64,000 bases of DNA from Selenomonas sp. GACV-9 (GTDB taxonomy: Bacteria; Bacillota; Negativicutes; Selenomonadales; Selenomonadaceae), in NCBI GenBank assembly GCA_900116485.1, contig FPAX01000002.1, forward strand, positions 62,001-126,000. Reading direction: 5' to 3'. Of the stretch, positions 18,540 to 28,001 are shown one piece after another. A program made the translations under genes and the position numbers. Numbering within the stretch: the stretch's first letter is position 1; each line of letters starts with the position of its first letter. The notes below the pieces were generated by a model, which was not told the origin of the DNA, ran no database searches, and worked only from the letters and a program-made list of their open reading frames with translations.

Positions 18540-18917
18540 CAGCATGAAATCACACAGTCCACATGGTTGCGCATAAATTTAGTCCATTCTCGCAAAGCTC
18601 TTACAGTATGAAAAAACACCTTGGGATAGTAACTTCACAAACTCTCCACAGCACACAAGTACTTCCTGCAAGATATTTTGAACGATTCCTCTATTTTCAG
18701 GACTTGCTGCGAGCTTGTAATCCATAAAACCGTATGAAGAAAAATTCTTCTATTTTGTTAAACAAATTATCTATCGCCCCATCATCTGTTACCACAATAT
18801 GACAATCACACTGCACCTGCATAAGTACCATTTAAGCGTCAGTCGCAACTTTTCCCAAACAGGACGATAAGAACAAACCACAACACTGCAATCATAGAGT
18901 TCGGTTTTACTTGGCAT
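18540..18917 (-). pseudogene. Decayed family 2 glycosyltransferase fragment
   Basis: Starting from ATG 18917 the sequence reads like a GT2 N-terminus (CSVVVCSYRPVWEKLRLTLK). It then continues in a second frame (CDCHIVVTDDGAIDNLFNK) and in a third (DYKLAASPENRGIVQNILQ, then GEFVKLLSQGVFSYCKSFAR). At least two frameshifts and stop codons break it, and the C-terminal half is absent. The match to the GT2 pattern, including the nucleotide-binding TDDG, is clear when the frames are joined. It cannot make a working enzyme. Confidence 0.7.
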
Positions 18918-18969
18918 CTAAAATCATTGCCTTCCTTTAAAGTTTTACCCACTGTCCCATAGATTCATC

Positions 18970-19086
18970 CTAAACCTTCATAACTTTTGCAGGACTGCCA
19001 ACAACAATAGAATTTGCAGGGATATCGTGCGTCACTATACTATGACTGCCAATAATGCATCCTTCACCAATGAATTCCCATATCAA
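18970..19086 (-). pseudogene. C-terminal remnant of a hexapeptide acyltransferase
   Basis: Immediately after manB, a frame reads IGEGCIIGSHSIVTHDIPAN followed by SIVVGSPAKVMKV and a stop at 18972-18970. This is the closing part of left-handed beta-helix acetyltransferases of the MaaA/WbbJ kind. The first three quarters of such a gene, including the catalytic histidine region, are missing and no start codon is present. Together with the glycosyltransferase fragment next to it, it marks a scar of lost genes. Confidence 0.75.
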
Positions 19087-19095
19087 CCACTCCAG

Positions 19096-20448
19096 TTACG
19101 CACGAATACCAGTCAGCAGCTCTGAAGTTTTCTTTTGCATCAGCTCTTCATTCTGACGGGTCTCCACGTTCAGTCTTATGACTGGTTCCGTATTGGACTT
19201 GCGCAGATTAAAGCGCCAATCCTCAAACTCTACCGATAAACCGTCAAGCCGCGTTATCTTGCCTTTCGGACCATACTCTGCTTCGATGCGTTTCAGGACT
19301 TCATCCGCATCCTTGACCTTGCTGTTGATTTCCCCTGAGCATGGATATCGATCCATACGTTCCTTCATCAGTTCTGACAAGGTTTTATCTGTATTGGAAA
19401 GCAGTTCCAACACCAGCAGCCACGGAATCATGCCACTGTCGCAATAGGAAAAATCACGGAAATAGTGATGCGCACTCATCTCGCCACCATAAATGGCATT
19501 CTCCTCGCGCATCTTTTCCTTGATAAAGGCATGTCCGCTCTTGGACATCACTGGGATGCCACCGTTTTCCTTGACCAACTCTTCGGTATTCCAGATCAGT
19601 CGCGGATCATAGATGATCTTCTCACCAGGATTCTTCTGCAGGAACGCTTTGGCAAGGAAACCTACCATATAGTAGCCCTCGATGAAGTTTCCTTGCTCAT
19701 CGAACATGAAACAGCGGTCAAAGTCCCCATCCCATGCAATACCTGCATCAGCGCCAGACTCACGCACAGCTTTGGCGGTGGACTCACGATTCTCTGGCAG
19801 CAGCGGATTCGGCACACCATTCGGGAAGTTGCCATCCGGCGTATGATGAACCTTTACCAGCTCAAAGGGCAGATACTTCTCCATCACATCAAGGATTGGC
19901 CCTGCGGCACCGTTGCCGGCATTGACCACGATTTTCAATGGTTTCAGCTTGGCTACATCCACATAGGACAGGGTATGCTTCACGTAATCTTCCACGATAT
20001 CCAGCTTCTCGACTCGGCCAACGCTCTCTGCCTTAGCCGGAAGTTCACCATCTGCTACCTGCTTTTCCAATTCCCGCAGTCCCGTATCTCCTGAAATCGG
20101 ACGGGCTTCCTGCCGGACAAACTTCATGCCGTTGTATTCCTTAGGATTATGGCTGGCAGTGATCATGATGCCGCCGTCCAGCTGCAGATGTGCTGTGGCA
20201 AAGTAAATCATCTCCGTACCACATTGCCCGATGTCGATGACATCGCAGCCAGACTCCGTAAGACCTTTTACCAATGCCGCCTTCAAAACTGGGCCAGACA
20301 AGCGGATATCATTTCCCACGACAACTTTTCTCGCCGAGAACAGCTCAGGAAAAAATCGCCCAATACGGTAAGCTATCTCTTCATTTATGGTATCCGGATA
20401 AATACCCCTGATATCGTAAGCACCGAATGCCTCTACGCAAAAACTCAT
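19096..20448 (-). CDS. manB: Phosphomannomutase/phosphoglucomutase
   Basis: The 450-residue alpha-D-phosphohexomutase interconverts mannose 6-phosphate and mannose 1-phosphate (often also the glucose forms). It has the four family signatures: the phosphoserine loop [13 protein letters not shown] (serine near 98), the metal loop WDGDFDRC (near 237), the sugar-recognition segment GGEMSAHH (near 318) and the phosphate loop [14 protein letters not shown] near the C-terminus. It lies 11 bases after manC, so both supply GDP-mannose. Its stop is followed by an acyltransferase remnant. Confidence 0.93.
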   Translation of the reverse strand: MSFCVEAFGAYDIRGIYPDTINEEIAYRIGRFFPELFSARKVVVGNDIRLSGPVLKAALVKGLTESGCDVIDIGQCGTEMIYFATAHLQLDGGIMITASHNPKEYNGMKFVRQEARPISGDTGLRELEKQVADGELPAKAESVGRVEKLDIVEDYVKHTLSYVDVAKLKPLKIVVNAGNGAAGPILDVMEKYLPFELVKVHHTPDGNFPNGVPNPLLPENRESTAKAVRESGADAGIAWDGDFDRCFMFDEQGNFIEGYYMVGFLAKAFLQKNPGEKIIYDPRLIWNTEELVKENGGIPVMSKSGHAFIKEKMREENAIYGGEMSAHHYFRDFSYCDSGMIPWLLVLELLSNTDKTLSELMKERMDRYPCSGEINSKVKDADEVLKRIEAEYGPKGKITRLDGLSVEFEDWRFNLRKSNTEPVIRLNVETRQNEELMQKKTSELLTGIRA

Positions 20449-20459
20449 ATAATCCTTCC

Positions 20460-21833
20460 TTATTCTGGGTCTGCAAACCTTACTATGTCATCCTCGCCGA
20501 TGTAGGCTCCATTCTGTATCTCAATCAGCTCCAAAGGGATCTTGCCTGGATTGGCCAACTGATGTCTTACCGTCTGGGGAATGAATACGGACTCTTCCTC
20601 ATGGATGAACATCCGCTCTTCCCCACGCACGACTTCAGCCGTACCGCGCAGGACTACCCAATGCTCTGTCCGATGGTAGTGCATCTGCAATGCCAGTTTC
20701 TTGCCAGGCATCACCCGGACTTTTTTCATCCGGTAGCCTTTGCCCTGGCCAATGATGGAGGATGTGCCCCATGCATGGAAAATTGTAGTATGTTCTACGA
20801 CCTCTTTACGGTTCATAGATTTAAGCTTTTCCACCACATTTTTTACCTTTTGGGATTCCCCCTTTTTTGCAACTACAATCACATCATCAGTTTCAACCAA
20901 TAGCAAATCATCAAGGCCAATACCAGCAATCAAACGGTCACACCCTATAATCAGGGAATCCTTGCATTCAAAAGTCAAAACATCACCTTTGACGGCATTA
21001 CCGTTATCATCCTTGGGAAGAATATCGTACATCGCATCCCAAGAGCCAATATCATTCCAATAACAGGACATTTCCACCATGCACACATTTTTTGACCGCT
21101 CCGCTACAGCGTAATCAATGGAAATTTCCGGCAAGTTAGCAAAGTTTTCCAACATCTGCTTATAACCTGCATCCATCTGCTGAGCAATTTTCGGCTGCCA
21201 GGTTTCCAATTCACGTTTTATTGTTTCCAAAGTAAAAGCAAACATCCCGGAATTCCAAAAATAATTACCCACTGCAACATATTTTTCTGCCGTTGCTAAA
21301 TCTGGTTTTTCTTTAAAAGAAACCACCTGCATAACATCATCAAACTTTTTACCAGCTTCAATATACCCATAACCTGTTTCCGGCTTTTTGGCAGGAATGC
21401 CGAACGTGACCCATTTACCGGTCATCGCTTCTTTTTCAGCCGTACGCATACATTGCTGAAATTTGTTCAAAGGCCGTATTACATGGTCAGCTGCAGCCAC
21501 TAGCAAAACTTCCTCATCAGCACAGCCAAGTTCCGAACGACAAAACTCTACACCAAGTGCAATAGCCGGAGCCGTGTTGCGAGCAACAGGCTCCAATAGA
21601 ATATGTGCAGCTTCTGCATGACATTCACTAAGTTCATTCTGCACATGATAGAAGTATTTCTGATTGGTAATTATGACAATATCCTCTGCTGAGACAAATG
21701 ATATAAATCGCTTCACAGTATGCATTAGTAATGAACAATCATCCTCTAAGCATAAAAATTGCTTAGGATAAGATTTTCGAGATAGTGGAAATAATCGCGA
21801 ACCACCACCACCGGCTAAAATTAATATTTTCAA
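20460..21833 (-). CDS. manC: Mannose-1-phosphate guanylyltransferase / mannose-6-phosphate isomerase
   Basis: This bifunctional enzyme of 457 residues makes GDP-mannose. The N-terminal nucleotidyltransferase domain shows [22 protein letters not shown] (residues 3-24), [16 protein letters not shown] and WNSGMFAF. The C-terminal cupin (type II isomerase) carries [21 protein letters not shown] with metal histidines, [22 protein letters not shown] chose TTG 21833 because GGGAGG precedes it by about 10 bases and the family begins exactly at this point. An upstream start would add residues unlike the family. It pairs with manB next to it, which indicates mannose or a GDP-mannose-derived sugar in the glycan. 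Confidence 0.92.
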   Translation of the reverse strand: MKILILAGGGGSRLFPLSRKSYPKQFLCLEDDCSLLMHTVKRFISFVSAEDIVIITNQKYFYHVQNELSECHAEAAHILLEPVARNTAPAIALGVEFCRSELGCADEEVLLVAAADHVIRPLNKFQQCMRTAEKEAMTGKWVTFGIPAKKPETGYGYIEAGKKFDDVMQVVSFKEKPDLATAEKYVAVGNYFWNSGMFAFTLETIKRELETWQPKIAQQMDAGYKQMLENFANLPEISIDYAVAERSKNVCMVEMSCYWNDIGSWDAMYDILPKDDNGNAVKGDVLTFECKDSLIIGCDRLIAGIGLDDLLLVETDDVIVVAKKGESQKVKNVVEKLKSMNRKEVVEHTTIFHAWGTSSIIGQGKGYRMKKVRVMPGKKLALQMHYHRTEHWVVLRGTAEVVRGEERMFIHEEESVFIPQTVRHQLANPGKIPLELIEIQNGAYIGEDDIVRFADPE

Positions 21834-21890
21834 GTTTAAATTTCCTCCCATATAGTATGGATGCGAATCAGAAAACTCAAAGGCCACTGT

Positions 21891-22200
21891 TTACGTGTCT
21901 TGAGATGTAGCACATTCCTCAATGTGCCTCCCAATATTCACGATTTCTTCCACTGCTTGCAGCCTGGATTCAACAATTTCTCGCCTCAAATGCGTTACCA
22001 CAAGAAAAACTCCCAAAAACAGTGAGCGCAGCCATTCAACCTGCAATTGTCATAAAAACGGCTCGCTAATTGCAGCAAAATGCCCACTGGGGTTGAGAAT
22101 CCTGCGCTCATTTTCAGTCACATCTTTCAAAATTACAGTATTCCAGGCCTATGTAAAAGCATTTCGCCTCACCGCCTTACTGACAACATAGCATTATCCT
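21891..22200 (-). pseudogene. Degraded unidentified reading frame
   Basis: A frame of about 100 codons runs through this stretch and is interrupted by two in-frame stops. It reads VILKDVTENERRILNPSGHF, then, after a stop, QLQVEWLRSLFLGVFLVVTH and REIVESRLQAVEEIVNIGRH, ending at 21893. The composition looks protein-like, with a hydrophobic segment followed by an amphipathic helix, but I do not recognise the family. It sits between an acyltransferase gene and manC. It is probably a dead gene. A non-coding explanation remains possible. Confidence 0.35.
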
Positions 22201-22276
22201 TTAATCTGCTTGGTTTTCTAATTTACGTAAGGACATTCTAAAAGGTGTCTTAGTTATAATCATCAAATATTCTCCA

Positions 22277-22777
22277 TCACCTTCGTGTTTCAATCACATA
22301 ATCCCCACAATTTTTTACAACAGAATTGGAACATATTTCACCATTTACCACAACATTCGCTCCAATTACACAGTTATCTCCAATTTTACTGCCGGCCAAT
22401 ATCTTAACGCCGCTACCAATCCAACAATTATTTCCTATACTAACCTCTTTTATGGAAAAACCTTGTTTATGTATTAATTGTGTGTTATCCGAAAACCGAT
22501 GATTATGATCATATATTTTTACATTCTCGCCAAAAATACAATCATCACCGATTTCAATATGATTGAGCGCCGTAATTGAACAGTTATAATTAAAAAAACA
22601 ATCTTTTCCAATTTTTAGAGTTGCATTATTTTCTATAATTACATGAAATCCCGGTCGGATAGACACCCTCTCTATGTATATATAGGGCGCATACATTTTT
22701 TTTAATATACTCACATACATTCGGCTATAAATACTGTAATATTTTCTGCGTACATATGATAATAATTTTCCTATCAT
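22277..22777 (-). CDS. Hexapeptide-repeat acyltransferase (WbbJ/maltose O-acetyltransferase type)
   Basis: The 166-residue protein has the left-handed beta-helix repeats of trimeric acetyltransferases (IENNATLKIGKDCFFNYNCS, IEIGDDCIFGENVKI, VSIGNNCWIGSGVKILAGSK, IGDNCVIGANVVV). The catalytic histidine is probably in YDHNHRF. It would acetylate a hydroxyl or amino group of the repeat unit using acetyl-CoA. ATG 22777 is preferred, with GGAGAAGAG upstream; it overlaps the stop of the GT8 gene (TAATG), indicating coupling. A similar gene survives only as a fragment beyond manB. Confidence 0.87.
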   Translation of the reverse strand: MIGKLLSYVRRKYYSIYSRMYVSILKKMYAPYIYIERVSIRPGFHVIIENNATLKIGKDCFFNYNCSITALNHIEIGDDCIFGENVKIYDHNHRFSDNTQLIHKQGFSIKEVSIGNNCWIGSGVKILAGSKIGDNCVIGANVVVNGEICSNSVVKNCGDYVIETRR

Positions 22778-23739
22778 TATTCTCTTCTCCACATTTTTAA
22801 CATTCGCTTAGCAAAAGCAATAATGAATTTTTTTCGACTTAAAACAAGCTGATCTGCCATTCCATTTTCCAACACAGGATTAACATCCCATATCATTTCC
22901 ACAAATTTGTTTTTTTCCATTCCCCATGGCGAAGCCGCTAAATATTGCCAAAAAATAATATCAAGACGCGAAGTTTTAACTTTCCATGGTTTGTTATAAG
23001 GATTATTAAAGTGTAATATACAATTGTTTATATCTGTTTTATCATCGTTCAAATGGTTAACAAAAACATTATATTTACCGTCGATTATTTTTTTATCTTC
23101 TAAAAACATACTGTTTAATGCGTCTTGATCCAAAAGAGGCGCATCAGGATATTTCGTAAGAAAAGCTATGTTATCATTCAAAAAATCATATTTTTCTCTT
23201 ATTTTTGCAAGATTCATTAACATAACGCCGGCGTTAAAATATTTATCAGTATAGTAATCTTTATCCTTATAAAATTTATACTTTCGAGGCAATCTATTTG
23301 GAACAATAGCATGTGATAAAGTATCTCTAACCGCTGCTATGGAGCAATCTGAGATATCAATATTATATAATTCACTTATGTCCATACGACAAATAATATC
23401 GCAATCAAGGTACAATACTCGCTCTATAGTTTTTAACTCTTTTTCTATAAAAAATCTAAATAAAGTCCCCGGAGAAAACTCTGCTATAGCTTTGCAATTT
23501 AATAATTTTGCAGGTAAATCAACTTTATAAAAAGTTATCTTTGCATTATTATCATCAATCATCTCTATTAATTTATTTTTATTTACATTTCGCAATGTAT
23601 TATCATGAAGAACATGAAAATGTAATTTTGATTTGTTATGACTATTTATTAATATTGAATATATCATAACGCCTGCATACATACTATACTTACCATCCGG
23701 TTCCCAAATAGAAGTAACAATATTAATTTCATCCAACAT
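22777..23739 (-). CDS. Family 8 glycosyltransferase
   Basis: The 320-residue protein resembles GT8 galactosyl/glucosyltransferases of lipopolysaccharide synthesis. Typical elements are INIVTSIWEPDGKYSMYAGVM at the start, the metal-binding DxD as YLDCDI (near 107), YFNAGVMLMNL and LLDQDALN, plus HFNNPYNKPW near the C-terminus. GT8 enzymes retain the anomeric configuration and use UDP-Glc or UDP-Gal. I chose ATG 23739, behind AAAGGGAAG, rather than an earlier start that would add 33 residues unlike the family. The local DNA is very AT-rich, which suggests horizontal acquisition of this segment. Confidence 0.87.
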   Translation of the reverse strand: MLDEINIVTSIWEPDGKYSMYAGVMIYSILINSHNKSKLHFHVLHDNTLRNVNKNKLIEMIDDNNAKITFYKVDLPAKLLNCKAIAEFSPGTLFRFFIEKELKTIERVLYLDCDIICRMDISELYNIDISDCSIAAVRDTLSHAIVPNRLPRKYKFYKDKDYYTDKYFNAGVMLMNLAKIREKYDFLNDNIAFLTKYPDAPLLDQDALNSMFLEDKKIIDGKYNVFVNHLNDDKTDINNCILHFNNPYNKPWKVKTSRLDIIFWQYLAASPWGMEKNKFVEMIWDVNPVLENGMADQLVLSRKKFIIAFAKRMLKMWRRE

Positions 23740-23968
23740 TAAATATCTTCCCTTTAATATAATTACCAATTTCGCGACTATTTTAAAAGGTTTTGTAGCA
23801 AGTAACACTTGCAGATAATTTTTCGATTCTGCATACAATAACAGTTATACATGTACCTCTATTTTCTTTAACATTAAAGCACAAAACTTTAACCAATATA
23901 ATAATCAAATGTATATTATTACCGTATACGAATCGAATCACTAAGCAAACGAATGTATAATTTCTTCC

Positions 23969-25081
23969 TTAGTTAAATAAAATATTTATTTCCTCTTTTT
24001 TTATGCTCTTCATCATCATAATAAATTCTTTTCGTTTGGTTAACATATCTAAAAAATCTTCTTCTTCAAAAACATGGTTGTTTACCTTTATCATTTCAGC
24101 TGCAAAGTCCCCCATATCTCTATGTATATAAATATGTGTCAGTCCATTATACTTAATATTTTCCATTCCAATTGGTGTTGAAATAATTTCCAAGCCGTTT
24201 ACAATTGCTGTTAAAGTCCTATTCTTGGTCCCCGAGCCAGATGCCAAAGGTATACAATGTACATCTCGTCCAAATCTACATACATCATAATAATCTTCTA
24301 TAAATCTAACGTATTTCACTTTAACATGACTAATACCACGAAATAATTTTGCAACCCATTCATTATTTTTCCCAAGTACAACTATAAATAATTCTTTAGT
24401 CAAATCCTTTTCACGTTTTTTTAATGAACTCACTAGCGCATTTATAGTCACCTCTTGATATGTTTTGGCCAAATCACCAGAAAAAATAAACCGTTTTTCT
24501 CCACTACAATCTAATAATTCGTTAACATTTATATCATATTGCTCATTAGATAAAATTGGATGATGTAAGAACCGTACTTTATTAATATCTTCACAACAAC
24601 GTTTTTTTAGTACTTGCCTTATATATCTTCTATCGTTTTTTCCAACTACAATATATCTATAACATTTATTTATAAGAGCCTTTTCGTGCAATTTGCTTAT
24701 ACATATAAATAATCTACGTATTGTATTTTTTCTAAACCAATTTTGTGTTACTCTATAAAGGCTAGAGGCATTTAATATTAATGAATCAGGACTTACAATT
24801 ATTGTCTTTTTCCATTGTTTTTTCGACACAATCCAAAATAGATACCCTGGAAAAACAATTATTCTATCATAATCATCATAATCAAAATCTAATTTATTAA
24901 ATACATACCCCCCCATTTGATAAAATGCTCTTTTGATTTTTCCTTGATGAGGCTCTAAATACATAACATCAATACTATGATTATCGTCTAACTCTTTTTT
25001 TATTTCCCATATTAATCCCTTTCCTCCCCCCCAGTCTGAAATCTCTAATTTTTTTCTCTCTATCAGCACTAGTATCTTCAT
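23969..25081 (-). CDS. GT-B fold glycosyltransferase (GT1/GT4-like)
   Basis: A 370-residue protein with the two-domain GT-B pattern. The N-terminal half begins MKILVLIERK and includes an acceptor-side region with GGGKG. The C-terminal half shows RFIFSGDLAKTYQEV, LFIVVLGKNNEW, and the donor-binding segment IPLASGSGTKNRTLTAIVNGLEIISTPIGMENI. It probably adds one sugar of the repeat unit. It is flanked by 229 bases of AT-rich DNA before the GT8 gene, in which I see no gene. The donor is unknown. Confidence 0.78.
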   Translation of the reverse strand: MKILVLIERKKLEISDWGGGKGLIWEIKKELDDNHSIDVMYLEPHQGKIKRAFYQMGGYVFNKLDFDYDDYDRIIVFPGYLFWIVSKKQWKKTIIVSPDSLILNASSLYRVTQNWFRKNTIRRLFICISKLHEKALINKCYRYIVVGKNDRRYIRQVLKKRCCEDINKVRFLHHPILSNEQYDINVNELLDCSGEKRFIFSGDLAKTYQEVTINALVSSLKKREKDLTKELFIVVLGKNNEWVAKLFRGISHVKVKYVRFIEDYYDVCRFGRDVHCIPLASGSGTKNRTLTAIVNGLEIISTPIGMENIKYNGLTHIYIHRDMGDFAAEMIKVNNHVFEEEDFLDMLTKRKEFIMMMKSIKKEEINILFN

Positions 25082-25266
25082 AAGTCAATCTACCCTTCTA
25101 TAATTTGTTTTAAGCAACGTCCTAAAAAACAATCCCAAAACAAATATATAAAAACAATTCTATGTGCATAAGCTCTCCATATTCATATGACATGTATATC
25201 CATGCTTTCAATTTTATGACATGCTAGACATTCCAACACACGATAACTAATCATTTACCATCATTA

Positions 25267-26376
25267 TCATATAGTCTTAAACGGGAAAAATAAATTTGGA
25301 TAAGCAGATAATCCCCAATAAAATTTCAAACCGCAATATACAAACAAAATAACCCATAATAACAATTTATATTTGATTTTATATGAAACCAGCGCTAAAC
25401 TTGCCAACAAAAACGACTCAAAACAGAAAAAATATATCGATAATCTACCGACCATAATCCCCATACTGCCTGTAAATGCAATCATTAATACTACACTAAA
25501 TGTATATAGATTCAATAACCCGTTATAAATAGGAAACTTTCTACTAATTGCATTCTTAAAATAGTACAAACACGGAAGAAAAACAATGCGCCTTGCTATG
25601 CTTACTACAATGGCCATTTTGCCATATTCTGTTTCATCTGCCAGTGCATCTGTAACATCAGAACTTGTATATTCTGCCAGTTTAACCATCACTCTTATGT
25701 CCGCATCAAACCAATACTCTACAACACTTGTTAATATTTTTTCAAAAACTCCTGTAACAGTTATTAACATCGCTAATAACACAAGATATGTACATTTTTT
25801 AGTTCCTATATCCTTATAATATAAATAATACGCTAAAAAGAAAATAATTGCAGTAAAATGAAATTGCATTGCCATCAACACACAAAAAGCAAATTTCAGT
25901 TTTTCTCTATCCACAATATATCTAACAGAAAAAAGGCATATTGCAATAGCAATATGTTGTCTTACAGGAAAAATATCTCCATTAAAATTCGCAAAATTTA
26001 TCCAAACAGCTATTAATGGATAGGGACTAAATTTATATAATGTTTCATATTTCAAACCCACTATAATTAAACTTATTAATCCAAGAAGTATATTATAAGA
26101 ATCAAAAGTTATTTTCACCAAATAATTTAATATTGCATATCCTGCCTCAAAGCCATATATCGAATTATGCATATATTCATCTAACTCTTCATTACCCATA
26201 TAAAAGTCATAATACGAATACCAATCCGTACCAGTTTCCCAGCGAACCGCTCCTAATGCCGCAATAAAAAAAGCCAGCAATATAAGTATATTTTTTTTAG
26301 CATTACAATTAATATTAAAAAAATCAAAAATACCTGTAATTGAAAATAACAAATATGAAAGTATATATATAAGCAT
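25267..26376 (-). CDS. EpsG-family polysaccharide polymerase (Wzy role)
   Basis: The 369-residue membrane protein has about 9-10 predicted helices and the EpsG family marker RWETGTDWYSYYDFY near residue 45, followed by GFEAGYAILNYL and FPVRQHIAIAI near 137. EpsG/Wzy proteins polymerise undecaprenyl-linked repeat units on the outer face of the membrane. The locus also has Wzx and Wzz proteins and no other polymerase candidate, so this is the likely Wzy. Very AT-rich codon use matches its neighbours. Confidence 0.82.
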   Translation of the reverse strand: MLIYILSYLLFSITGIFDFFNINCNAKKNILILLAFFIAALGAVRWETGTDWYSYYDFYMGNEELDEYMHNSIYGFEAGYAILNYLVKITFDSYNILLGLISLIIVGLKYETLYKFSPYPLIAVWINFANFNGDIFPVRQHIAIAICLFSVRYIVDREKLKFAFCVLMAMQFHFTAIIFFLAYYLYYKDIGTKKCTYLVLLAMLITVTGVFEKILTSVVEYWFDADIRVMVKLAEYTSSDVTDALADETEYGKMAIVVSIARRIVFLPCLYYFKNAISRKFPIYNGLLNLYTFSVVLMIAFTGSMGIMVGRLSIYFFCFESFLLASLALVSYKIKYKLLLWVILFVYCGLKFYWGLSAYPNLFFPFKTI

Positions 26377-26403
26377 ATAATATGTCCTCTTTAATCATAT
26401 ATA

Positions 26404-27219
26404 TCATGACCAAGATCTAATCCTGACTTTTATGACTCTTCTAATATATTTTATGATTGAAAAAATATACACTGCTACAAACATCACTAATGGCAATTTG
26501 TTTTTGTTATATAAATCAATAAAATTTTTTAATTCCCCTTTTTCCATTTCTAACATTCTTCCACTTAACCCCGATGAACCATAAAACGGTTTAAATACTC
26601 TTGCCAAAGCCCTATCAATATAAACCACCCGATAGTTATTAAACAACAACTCACACCATAACGATGTATCTTCCGCATATCTTTTATCAGTTTTAAATCT
26701 ATACGGGATACTTCTCTTTAGCATAACACTCGGAGTCATCATTTGATTTTTAAATAGCGCGCGATATTTATTTACATAAAACCATCTGTAATTTTCATCA
26801 TCGTCTTTATTCTCATCTAAAATCATTTTATGACATGATATATCTATATCATCACTGTTTTCCATAATTCCAAATTGTACTTCTAGTTTATTAAAGAACC
26901 AAGCATCATCAGCATCTAAAAAAGCTAAATACTTTCCTTTCGCCTTGTCCCATGCATAATTTCTAGCCTGCCCCGCACCAACATTAACGGCATTTCTTAT
27001 TATAATAAGCTTTATAATATTCTTATAAGCAGCTTTAATATCCTTTAAAACAGTCCAGGAATCATCGCTACTTCTATCGTCTACTATAATAACTTCTTGT
27101 GGTAATACGGTTTGTTCGATTACCGAAGCCACCGCACGTTCGATTGTTGTTGCTGCATTATAACATGGTATAATTACTGAAACTGGCACTACTTTTTTCA
27201 AATCATTTTCCATCCCCAT
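26404..27219 (-). CDS. Family 2 glycosyltransferase
   Basis: The protein of about 270 residues is a GT-A enzyme with VSVIIPCYNAATTIERAVASV at the start, IIVDDRSSDDSW near 43, the metal-binding FLDADDAWF near 98 and an acceptor loop. A C-terminal hydrophobic segment (VMFVAVYIFSIIKYI) suggests membrane anchoring. It overlaps the upstream glycosyltransferase gene by 22 bases. The precise start is uncertain: ATG 27219 or ATG 27213, both without a clear ribosome site, so translational coupling is likely. Sugar specificity is unknown. Confidence 0.83.
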   Translation of the reverse strand: MGMENDLKKVVPVSVIIPCYNAATTIERAVASVIEQTVLPQEVIIVDDRSSDDSWTVLKDIKAAYKNIIKLIIIRNAVNVGAGQARNYAWDKAKGKYLAFLDADDAWFFNKLEVQFGIMENSDDIDISCHKMILDENKDDDENYRWFYVNKYRALFKNQMMTPSVMLKRSIPYRFKTDKRYAEDTSLWCELLFNNYRVVYIDRALARVFKPFYGSSGLSGRMLEMEKGELKNFIDLYNKNKLPLVMFVAVYIFSIIKYIRRVIKVRIRSWS

Positions 27220-27998
27220 TTGTTAAAATAATAAAACGCCGACTTTATATTAATAAGCATTAATTTTATCGAATGATGTGCCCCTTTATTCCATATATGC
27301 TTTACTTTATTAGACGGTTCGTACATCGACTTTTTTGTTATATTTATTCTTCTTGTTATATCTGCATCTTCTAAATACATAAATATATTCTCATCAAAAC
27401 CTCCAATCGATCTATATGTTTCTCCTCGTATGAACATGCAACACCCCGAAGCGTATTCTATACCAAATGTTTCATTATAATCCTTGTCCCTCATTTCATA
27501 ATAATACTGCCTTTTTCTTAAATACTCACAATTAAAAGACTTCAAAAATCGTCGCATAAACAAATCAAAAAAAGTGGGATTTCTTTTACATAAATATTGT
27601 AAATCTCCGTTTGGATATTCAACTCTAGGCACTAACAGTCCTATATGTTCATTTTCTTTCATCTTCTTAGAAAAAACATATAATAGATTATCTGTCAAAA
27701 ACAAATCAGGATTATATATTAAATAATTTTCAGCGAGGGGATATCTTTCGGCATTTCGATTATGACCATAGCCAAAACCATAATTATACTTAGATTCAAC
27801 CACATCTATTTTATCGCATTTTATGGATTTTATCAGACTGACTGTGTCATCACTAGAAAAATTATCAAAAACGACTATCTTAAAATCTATTCCTTGAGAA
27901 TGCTCTATAATTGATTCTATAACCTCTTTAATATTCTCCTGATTATTATATGTAACAATGCTCACAACGAGGCCATTAAAATCCATATTATTATTCAT
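27198..27998 (-). CDS. Family 2 glycosyltransferase, rhamnosyltransferase-like
   Basis: This 266-residue protein matches the WbbL-like branch of GT2: VVSIVTYNNQENIKEVIESI, VVFDNFSSDDTVSLI, the NYGFGYGHNRN segment and YNPDLFLT, followed by ASGCCMFIRGETYRSIGGFD and FMYLEDADITRRI. Proteins with this pattern often transfer rhamnose or GlcNAc early in repeat-unit assembly. It follows the initiating transferase gene by 3 bases. Specificity is inferred by resemblance only. Confidence 0.83.
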   Translation of the reverse strand: MNNNMDFNGLVVSIVTYNNQENIKEVIESIIEHSQGIDFKIVVFDNFSSDDTVSLIKSIKCDKIDVVESKYNYGFGYGHNRNAERYPLAENYLIYNPDLFLTDNLLYVFSKKMKENEHIGLLVPRVEYPNGDLQYLCKRNPTFFDLFMRRFLKSFNCEYLRKRQYYYEMRDKDYNETFGIEYASGCCMFIRGETYRSIGGFDENIFMYLEDADITRRINITKKSMYEPSNKVKHIWNKGAHHSIKLMLINIKSAFYYFNKWGWKMI

Positions 27999-28001
27999 AT
28001 T

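Noticed and set aside
23740..23968. Possible small gene in the AT-rich gap between the GT8 and GT-B genes
   Set aside because: Only short, AT-driven frames without ribosome sites or family patterns were seen; nothing is reported there.
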